From Polaromonas sp. (GTDB taxonomy: Bacteria; Pseudomonadota; Gammaproteobacteria; Burkholderiales; Burkholderiaceae_C): 21,155 bases of DNA. The position numbers and the translations under genes were made by a program. Within the stretch, counting starts at the first letter, position 1, and every line of letters begins with the position of its first letter. The notes beneath the pieces were generated by a model that saw only the letters and a list, made by a program, of their open reading frames with translations, was not told the DNA's origin and did not search any database. The stretch is from NCBI GenBank assembly GCA_014376885.1, contig JACMQR010000009.1, forward strand, positions 1-21,155, written 5' to 3'. Below are positions 12,069 through 21,155 of this stretch, piece by piece.

Positions 12069-15000
12069 ATGCGCCTTAACTCTATCAAACTGGCCGGCTT
12101 CAAATCCTTTGCCGACCCGACCCATTTCCAGTTGCCGGGCCAGCTGGTCGGCGTGGTCGGGCCGAACGGTTGCGGCAAATCGAACATCATGGATGCGGTG
12201 CGCTGGGTGCTGGGTGAATCCAAGGCGTCCGAGCTGCGCGGCGAGTCGATGCAGGATGTGATCTTCAGCGGCACGACCCGCCGCAAGGCGGCCAGCCGCG
12301 CCAGCGTCGAGCTGGTGTTCGACAACGCCGACCACCGCGCTGGCGGCCAGTGGGGCCAGTACCTGGAAATTGCCGTCAAGCGGGTGTTGAGCCGCGACGG
12401 CAATTCGAATTACTACCTGAACAACCAGCCAGTGCGCCGGCGCGACGTACAGGATGTTTTTCTGGGCACCGGGCTGGGTCCACGGGCCTACGCGATCATT
12501 GGCCAGGGCACGATCAGCCGCATCATCGAATCCAAGCCCGAGGAGCTGCGCCTGTTTCTTGAAGAAGCCGCCGGCGTGTCCAAATACAAGGAGCGGCGCC
12601 GCGAAACGGCCAGCCGCCTGGCTGACACCCGGGACAACCTGACCCGCGTCGAAGACATCCGGCGCGAGCTCGCAGCCAATCTGGAGCGGCTTGAAAGTCA
12701 AGCCGAAGTGGCCTTGCGCTACCGCGCGCTGCACACCGCCGGCTTGCTCAAGCAGCATCAGCTGTGGTTTTTCAAGCGCGCCGACGGCGAGTCCGAGCAG
12801 GCTCGGGCGCAGCTTGAGGCTACAAAGTCGCTCAATGAGCTGGAAAGCCGCCTGGCCGACCTGCGTCATGCCGAAGCCGCCCTCGAATCGCTGCGGCAGG
12901 CCCACTTCGGGGCGGGCGAGCAGGTCAGCCAGGCGCAAGGCAAGCTGTATGAAGCCAGTGCCGAGGTGGGCCGGCTGGAGGCGGAAATCCGTTTTGTTGC
13001 CGAGGGCCGGCTGCGGGTCGAGCAGCGCCTGGTGCAGCTGCAGGCGCAAGCCGACCAGTGGGCTGGGCAACGCGTTGCGGCTGCGCTTGAAGGCGCCAGC
13101 CTGGCCGCCAAGGCGCTGGAGGCCCAGGAACACGCCGAACTGCTGGCCGCGCAGCTGTACGAGCAGCACGACCAGCTGGCCGGGCTGGAAGAAGCGCTGC
13201 GCCAGGCGCAGGCCAGGGCGAATGCGCAGCAGGCCGAGGTGACACTGCGCCAGCAGCAGCTGCAGGTGCTGGCCGCCGAACAGCGCCATGTCCAGGAGCA
13301 GCTGCGGCTGGCGGGTGCGCGCCACGAGCGCCTGTCGGTCGATCGAAAGGCGCTGCATGCGCCCGACCTGGCGCGGCTGGACCGCCTGAATCTGGAACTC
13401 GCGCAGGCCCGGCAAAGCCATGCGCTCGCCCAGGCCTTGGTTCAGGAGCTGACCGGCACGGTTCCGCGACTCGATGCGGCGCGGCGCCTTGAGCAGCAAA
13501 CTGCCAACACCGAATCGGCCCGGCGCGCCGACCTGTCGGCACGCCTGCAAGCGCTTCGGGCGCTGCAGGAAAAAGTCAGGACCGACGGCAAGCTGCTGCC
13601 CTGGCTGGCCCGGCACGGACTCGATGGACTGCCGGCGCTGTGGAGCTGCCTGCAGGTCGAGCCTGGCTGGGAAAATGCGCTGGAAGCGGCGCTGCGCGAA
13701 CGCCTGGGGGCCATCGAAATCAGCCGGCTTGACATGGTGCGCGGCTTTGTTGCGGGCAGTGAGGGCGGCAGTCAGGCCGCAGGACCGCCGGCCAAGCTGT
13801 CGTTTTACATCCGGCCCCGCACCGGTGCGCCCGGCCCTTCCCGCGCCGTCTTGCTGCAGCTCAAGCCGCTTGCCGACCTGCTGGTGCCAGGCGATGCGGG
13901 CCTGTCGGCACTGCTGGGCGACTGGCTGCATGGCTGCTTCACCGCCGGGACATTGGACGAGGCCCTGGCCGAACGCGAGCGCCTGCTGCCCGGTGAGTCG
14001 ATTTACCTGATGAGCGGCCATGCGGTAACCGGGCACAGCGTGAGTTTTTATGCGCCCGATTCCGAGCAGACCGGCTTGCTGGCCCGGGCGCGGGACATTG
14101 AAAATCTAGAAAAATGGCTGGGTGCGCAACAGCTGACCAGCGATCAGGCCGCTGCTGCACTGGCCCGCGCCGAGGCCCAGTGCCAGGAGGCCAGCCAGCG
14201 CCTGGCCAGCGCCCAGGGCCAGGCGGCCCAAGGCCAGAGCCAGTGCCATGCGCTGCAGGTTGAAGTGCTGCGCCTGGCGCAGCTGGCCGAGCAGGCGCGC
14301 GCCCGCGCCGAGCGAATCGATGCCGACATGGCCGAGGTCAACGCCCAGCTAACCGAACTCCAGGAACGCAAAGCCGCTGCCCAGAACCGGTTTGAAGAGC
14401 TGGGCACGCAGCAGGCCGACAGCCTGGAGCGCCAGGCGCAGCTAAACGGCCAGGCCAGCCACGCCGAGCAGCACCGCACCGGCGCGCGCGAGCAGCAGCG
14501 CACGCTTGAGCGCCAACTACAAGAAGCCCAGTTCGTGCTGCGCACCCTGGCGGCGCGCGCGGACGAACTGTCGCGCGCCATTGCCGTTGCCAGCCAGCAG
14601 GGCGCGTCGGTGGCCGCTGATCAGGGCCACGCCCAGGATGAATTGCAGCGCCTGAGCAACGCCGCCGCCCAGAGTGGGTTGCAGGCGGCGCTTGCCCACC
14701 AGCTGGCCCATGAAGCCGAGCTGGTGGCCCGGCGCAACCAGCATGACGGGCTGGCCCAGCAAATGCGCGCCGGCGACGAGCGCCGGCTCAAGCTGGAGCT
14801 CGAATTGGGCCCGCTGCGCCAGCGCATCACCGAAGCCCAGCTCCGGGAGCAGGCCGCGCGGCTGGGCTTTGAGCAGTATGCCCAGCTGCTGGCCGATGCC
14901 CAGGCCGATGTGCCGGCGGTTGGCGAATCGATTCGGGCCGGGAACGTTCGCCTGGCCGGTCTGCAGGCCGAGATTGACCGCATTCAGCAGGGGCTTCAGG

Positions 15001-15620
15001 CGCTGGGGGCGGTGAACCTGGCCGCACTGGACGAACTGGCCGCCGCCCGGGAGCGCCAGCAGTTTCTCGGTGCCCAGTCCGCCGACCTGAATGAAGCCAT
15101 GGCGACGCTGGAAAATGCGATCCGCAAGATCGACATGGAAACGCGCGACTTGCTGCGGGCCACTTTCGAGGCCGTCAACAGCCACTTTGGCCGCATGTTT
15201 CCCGAGCTGTTCGGCGGCGGCAACGCCCGGCTGGTGATGACCGGCGAGGAAATCCTGGATGCCGGGGTGCAGGTCATGGCCCAGCCGCCCGGCAAGAAAA
15301 ATCAGACGATTCACCTGCTCTCGGGCGGCGAAAAGGCGCTGACCGCGATTGCGCTGGTGTTTGCGATTTTCCAGCTCAATCCAGCGCCGTTTTGCCTGCT
15401 TGACGAGGTCGATGCGCCGCTGGACGATGCCAACACCGAACGGTATGCCAAACTCGTGTCCAGCATGAGCCAGCAAACCCAGTTTTTATTCATCAGCCAC
15501 AACAAAATTGCCATGGCAATGGCCGAGCAGCTGATCGGCGTGACCATGCAGGAGCAGGGCGTGTCCCGCATCGTCGCTGTCGACATGCTGGCGGCCCTGA
15601 GTTTTGCCCAGGCAGCCTGA
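12069..15620 (+). CDS. smc: Chromosome segregation ATPase SMC
   Basis: SMC forms the condensin dimer with ScpA and ScpB and organises newly replicated origins. It has 1183 residues (B. subtilis 1186). The N-terminal head has MRLNSIKLAGFKSF and Walker A GPNGCGKSN with K37. Residues to about 500 are heptad-like coiled coil rich in A, Q, L and E. The globular hinge lies at about 510-680. A second coiled coil runs to about 1000. The C-terminal head has the signature LSGGEKAL with S1085 and Walker B DEVDAPLDD with D1112/E1113. The start at 12069 is chosen because MRLNSIKLAGFKSF is the canonical N-terminus; the open frame begins 19 codons earlier with unrelated sequence. zipA and ligA follow on the same strand. 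Confidence 0.97.
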   Translation: MRLNSIKLAGFKSFADPTHFQLPGQLVGVVGPNGCGKSNIMDAVRWVLGESKASELRGESMQDVIFSGTTRRKAASRASVELVFDNADHRAGGQWGQYLEIAVKRVLSRDGNSNYYLNNQPVRRRDVQDVFLGTGLGPRAYAIIGQGTISRIIESKPEELRLFLEEAAGVSKYKERRRETASRLADTRDNLTRVEDIRRELAANLERLESQAEVALRYRALHTAGLLKQHQLWFFKRADGESEQARAQLEATKSLNELESRLADLRHAEAALESLRQAHFGAGEQVSQAQGKLYEASAEVGRLEAEIRFVAEGRLRVEQRLVQLQAQADQWAGQRVAAALEGASLAAKALEAQEHAELLAAQLYEQHDQLAGLEEALRQAQARANAQQAEVTLRQQQLQVLAAEQRHVQEQLRLAGARHERLSVDRKALHAPDLARLDRLNLELAQARQSHALAQALVQELTGTVPRLDAARRLEQQTANTESARRADLSARLQALRALQEKVRTDGKLLPWLARHGLDGLPALWSCLQVEPGWENALEAALRERLGAIEISRLDMVRGFVAGSEGGSQAAGPPAKLSFYIRPRTGAPGPSRAVLLQLKPLADLLVPGDAGLSALLGDWLHGCFTAGTLDEALAERERLLPGESIYLMSGHAVTGHSVSFYAPDSEQTGLLARARDIENLEKWLGAQQLTSDQAAAALARAEAQCQEASQRLASAQGQAAQGQSQCHALQVEVLRLAQLAEQARARAERIDADMAEVNAQLTELQERKAAAQNRFEELGTQQADSLERQAQLNGQASHAEQHRTGAREQQRTLERQLQEAQFVLRTLAARADELSRAIAVASQQGASVAADQGHAQDELQRLSNAAAQSGLQAALAHQLAHEAELVARRNQHDGLAQQMRAGDERRLKLELELGPLRQRITEAQLREQAARLGFEQYAQLLADAQADVPAVGESIRAGNVRLAGLQAEIDRIQQGLQALGAVNLAALDELAAARERQQFLGAQSADLNEAMATLENAIRKIDMETRDLLRATFEAVNSHFGRMFPELFGGGNARLVMTGEEILDAGVQVMAQPPGKKNQTIHLLSGGEKALTAIALVFAIFQLNPAPFCLLDEVDAPLDDANTERYAKLVSSMSQQTQFLFISHNKIAMAMAEQLIGVTMQEQGVSRIVAVDMLAALSFAQAA

Positions 15621-15634
15621 ATCACCAAAAAATC

Positions 15635-18795
<3,161 letters not shown>

Positions 18796-18856
18796 AGGCG
18801 ATGGGCTTGAAAAAATCAGGTTGTCCTGGTGTTGCCCGTTCCGGGCGCTGACCGGC

Positions 18857-18884
18857 TTGTCAGGGAGCGTACTGCCGCTATGCT
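18857..18884 (+). promoter_or_regulatory. Sigma70-like promoter of def
   Basis: TTGTCA (18857-18862) and TATGCT (18879-18884) are separated by 16 bases. They match the consensus at 5 of 6 and 4 of 6 positions. The -10 ends 8 bases before the def ATG, so the transcript would have a leader of about 0-2 bases. The intervening AGGCCCCT has no Shine-Dalgarno. Confidence 0.5.
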
Positions 18885-18892
18885 AGGCCCCT

Positions 18893-19432
18893 ATGACACT
18901 TCGTGAAATCCTCAAAATGGGCGACGCACGCCTGCTGCGCATCGCCCAGCCCGTGGCCGTGTTCGACACCGACGAACTCCATGTCCTGGTGTCGGACATG
19001 CTCTACACCATGCAGTCGGTCAACGGCGCCGGCCTGGCCGCGCCGCAGATCGGCGTTGACCTGCAGGTGGTGATTTTTGGCAGCGACCAGATCAATCCGC
19101 GCTACCCCGAGGCGCCGGTGGTGCCGCGCACCGTGCTGATCAATCCGGTGATCACGCCGCTGGACGCCGCCGAAGAAAGCGACTGGGAAGGCTGCCTGTC
19201 GGTGCCCGGGCTGCGCGGCATGGTTCCGCGTTTGCGGCGTATCCGCTATACCGGTTTTGACCAGTACGGCGATCCGATCGACCGCACCGCCGAGGGCTTT
19301 CACGCCCGCGTGGTGCAGCACGAGTGCGACCACCTGATCGGCACGCTGTACCCGATGCGGATTCGCGATTTCAGGCAGTTCGGTTATACCGAGGTGCTGT
19401 TTCCGGGCATTGACGCTTCAGCCGACGACTGA
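18893..19432 (+). CDS. def: Peptide deformylase
   Basis: This metalloenzyme removes the formyl group from the initiator methionine of nascent proteins at the ribosome exit. It has 179 residues, and all three family motifs are intact: GAGLAAPQ at 45-52, EGCLS at 99-103 with metal ligand C101, and HECDH at 143-147 with ligands H143 and H147 and catalytic E144. It stands 97 bases after ligA on the same strand with its own promoter-like sequence and is not next to fmt. It may therefore be a second deformylase paralogue, but only the rest of the genome could show that. The ATG at 18893 is favoured by the [10 protein letters not shown] start typical of the family. Confidence 0.95.
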   Translation: MTLREILKMGDARLLRIAQPVAVFDTDELHVLVSDMLYTMQSVNGAGLAAPQIGVDLQVVIFGSDQINPRYPEAPVVPRTVLINPVITPLDAAEESDWEGCLSVPGLRGMVPRLRRIRYTGFDQYGDPIDRTAEGFHARVVQHECDHLIGTLYPMRIRDFRQFGYTEVLFPGIDASADD

Positions 19433-19569
19433 CCTGGCAGGAAATTGCCAATCGACAGGCGATCAACTTTTGTTTTCGCGTCTCTAGCGCGGTGACTCCC
19501 AAAACTGCGTTTTACCGGGCTGTGATTGGCTGTGCTGGCCTGGACTGGCCGGTTTCGCCCGGCAGGCGA

Positions 19570-19630
19570 CTCACTTTCTTTGCTTCGCCAAAGAAAGTGA
19601 GCCAAGAAAGGCGACCCGGCTGTCCGGGTC
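19570..19630. repeat. Two adjacent perfect hairpins in the def-glnD gap
   Basis: CTCACTTTCTTTG (19570-19582) and CAAAGAAAGTGAG (19589-19601) form a perfect 13-base stem around CTTCGC. GACCCGG (19613-19619) and CCGGGTC (19624-19630) form a perfect 7-base stem around CTGT. The CTTTCTTTGCTTCGCCAAAG type of motif is, from memory, common between genes in Burkholderiales and related bacteria. The position between convergent genes suggests a bidirectional transcription or decay barrier, but no T-run follows. Confidence 0.75.
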
Positions 19631-19658
19631 CCTTCGCTTCGCTTCGGGCAAGCTGCGC

Positions 19659-19738
19659 TGCTTGAGAAAAACGGGGGTCCGCGCAGACTCGCCTGCGGCC
19701 CAAGCAGCGCGCGGCCCTGATCCCGTTTTTCTCAAGCA
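19659..19738. repeat. Long inverted repeat, 17-base arms, in the def-glnD gap
   Basis: TGCTTGAGAAAAACGGG (19659-19675) and its exact complement CCCGTTTTTCTCAAGCA (19722-19738) flank 46 bases. An alternative 10-base stem, GCGCTGCTTG (19655-19664) with CAAGCAGCGC (19701-19710), uses part of the same left arm, so two mutually exclusive folds are possible. No open frame of interest spans it. The T-run lies within the stem, so this is not a standard intrinsic terminator. Confidence 0.75.
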
Positions 19739-19828
19739 TCACAGGCCCGGTCAGGACGGGTGAGGTTCGCAGGCAGGATCGGGGTCGAGGTCGGGAGCTG
19801 ACCTGTCTCATCGCCAGCGAACGCGAGC

Positions 19829-19917
19829 GAACCGGCTTCGCCGGGCGCCATGCGTCGCCCCCTGCAAGGGGAAAGGAACTACACGAAGCGCAGCGCAGTG
19901 ACGACGATGGGGGTGTG
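19829..19917 (-). repeat. 3' element after glnD
   Basis: Directly after the glnD stop, the minus strand holds CACACCCCCATCGTCGTCAC, a small AGGGG/CCCCT hairpin (19859-19871), and GCCCGGCGAAGCCGGTTC (19846-19829), an 18-mer identical to the one behind dapD. It appears to be a further member of the 3' element family. The remaining gap (19433-19569 and 19739-19828) shows nothing else I can name. Confidence 0.55.
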
Positions 19918-21155
19918 CTATTCGTTCAGCGCCTGCAGCAACTCGGTTTCAATCGCGATTTGCGCCTTGTTGTGCTGCAGCTCCGGCCCGTCGATCAGGA
20001 ACGTGTCTTCGACCCGCTCGCCCAGGGTGGTCACCTTGGCCAGCTTGACATTGATGTGGTGCCTGGCCAGCACCCGCGCGATCAGGTACAGCAGGCCGAC
20101 CCGGTCGCTGGCCGACACGCTGAGCAGCCAGCGCTGGGCCTTTTCATCGGGACGCAGATCAACCCGCGGCGTGACCGGGAAACTGCGTACCCGCCGCGAC
20201 ACCCGGCCCTTGCCGGGCGGCGGCAGCGGGCCCTGGTCTTCTAGGACGCGCGCCAGGTTGACCTCGACCATGGTGGCGAGCTCGCGGTAGTGGTCTTCCA
20301 TCGGCTCGCTGGCGACCTGGAAGGTGTCCAGCGCAAAGCCGTTGCGGGTGGTGTGCACCTTGGCGTCCAGAATGCTGAAGCCGGCCTGGTCGAAAAAGCC
20401 GCAAATGCGCATGAACAGATCCGGCGCATCGGGCGTGTACACCAGCACCTGCATGCCCTCGCCGGCACAAGAGTGGCGCACCCGGATCGTCACGCCGGCC
20501 TTGCCGGTGTGGCGCGACAGGTGCCGGGCGTGCCAGGCAATGTCGGCCGCCTCGTGGCGCATGAAATAGCTCACGTCCAGCGTGTCCCACAGCGCCTTGT
20601 AGGCCTCAAACGGCTCGGCGTGCAGCGCCAGCAGCGTCAGGGCGCCGCGCTTGCGGGCCTCGATCTCGGCGGCGGCATCCGGCGCGCGGCCGCCCAGCAC
20701 GCGCAGCGTGTAGCGGTACAGGTCTTCGAGCAGCTTGCCTTTCCAGGCATTCCAGACCTTCGGACTGGTGCCGCGGATGTCGGCCACCGTCAGCAGGTAC
20801 AGCGCTGTCAGGCAGCGTTCGTTGCCGACCCGTTTGGCAAACGCGGCAATCACTTCTGGATTGCTCAGGTCCTGCTTTTGCGCCGCATGGCCCATGCTCA
20901 GGTGCTCGCCCACCAGAAATTCGATCAGCCGGGTGTCGTCGGCGGCAATGCCATGCTGGCGGCAGAAAATCCGCACATCCTTGCGGCCCAGCTCCGAATG
21001 GTCGCCGCCGCGCCCCTTGGCAATGTCGTGGAACAGCGCGGCGATGTACAAAATCCACGGCTTGTCCCAGCCGGCGGCCAGCTGCGAGCACATCGGGTAC
21101 TCATGCGAATGCTCGGCCATGAAAAAACGCCGCACGTTGCGCAGCACCATCAAGA
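19918..21155 (-). CDS. glnD: PII uridylyltransferase / uridylyl-removing enzyme GlnD, C-terminal half
   Basis: GlnD senses glutamine and adds or removes UMP on PII proteins, controlling nitrogen assimilation. The window holds about the last 412 residues of a protein usually near 860; the 5' part lies beyond the right edge. Visible are the HD hydrolase domain ([18 protein letters not shown], the uridylyl-removing centre) and two C-terminal ACT domains that bind glutamine. The first is around VTIRVRHSC to ALDTFQVAS, the second around [17 protein letters not shown] to EDTFLIDG. The nucleotidyltransferase domain is not in view. The gene converges on def. The stop is TAG, and the frame is open to the window edge, so the apparent ATG near 21153 is internal. 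Confidence 0.95.
   Translation of the reverse strand, partial: LMVLRNVRRFFMAEHSHEYPMCSQLAAGWDKPWILYIAALFHDIAKGRGGDHSELGRKDVRIFCRQHGIAADDTRLIEFLVGEHLSMGHAAQKQDLSNPEVIAAFAKRVGNERCLTALYLLTVADIRGTSPKVWNAWKGKLLEDLYRYTLRVLGGRAPDAAAEIEARKRGALTLLALHAEPFEAYKALWDTLDVSYFMRHEAADIAWHARHLSRHTGKAGVTIRVRHSCAGEGMQVLVYTPDAPDLFMRICGFFDQAGFSILDAKVHTTRNGFALDTFQVASEPMEDHYRELATMVEVNLARVLEDQGPLPPPGKGRVSRRVRSFPVTPRVDLRPDEKAQRWLLSVSASDRVGLLYLIARVLARHHINVKLAKVTTLGERVEDTFLIDGPELQHNKAQIAIETELLQALNE

Noticed and set aside
10800..14036. 1078-codon minus-strand open frame spanning smc and dapC
   Set aside because: It overlaps two certain genes, is rich in Gln, Arg, Gly and Ala, and arises from the codon bias of smc on the other strand.

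Overview
The window is GC-rich bacterial chromosome carrying almost entirely conserved housekeeping genes. Gene content and order (smc-zipA-ligA; dapC-dapD-pilU-dapE-prmB; acuI-prpE) and the style of the short repeats suggest a betaproteobacterium of the order Burkholderiales, most likely family Comamonadaceae and perhaps Polaromonas or a relative. That assignment rests on recall of gene order and repeat style, not on a database search.

Layout. Positions 1-453 hold no intact gene, but a frameshifted coding-like remnant can be read on the minus strand. Positions 454-3410 (plus strand) carry acuI and prpE, which together can turn acrylate or propionate into propionyl-CoA. A convergent block runs on the minus strand from 11809 down to 3421: dapC, dapD, pilU, dapE, prmB, a YheS-type ABC-F ATPase and a small DUF697-like protein. 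dapD, dapC and dapE supply the succinylase steps of the diaminopimelate/lysine pathway. pilU (a type IV pilus retraction ATPase) sits between dapD and dapE. prmB overlaps the end of dapE by four bases. Reading away from dapC on the plus strand, 12069-18795 holds smc, zipA and ligA (chromosome condensation, divisome anchoring, DNA ligation), tightly packed and probably one operon. def (peptide deformylase) follows at 18893-19432 with its own promoter-like sequence. A 485-base gap (19433-19917) full of inverted repeats separates def from the convergent 3' half of glnD, which runs off the right edge.

The most interesting signals lie in the repeats and gene starts, not in gene content. (1) Two diverged copies of one short element lie inside coding sequences: one in the linker of the ABC-F gene and one in opposite orientation in dapE, where about 25-28 extra residues precede the metal-binding His. 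Both share a 5-7-5 inverted repeat, a 15-base spacer and an identical 11-mer. (2) Related 3' elements follow the stop codons of pilU, dapD and glnD. (3) def and dapC have -10-like hexamers ending exactly 8 bases before ATG and no Shine-Dalgarno, suggesting leaderless transcripts. (4) The upstream remnant near acuI. I found no defence system, prophage, integrated element, CRISPR array, tRNA or rRNA, and no convincing undescribed multi-gene system.
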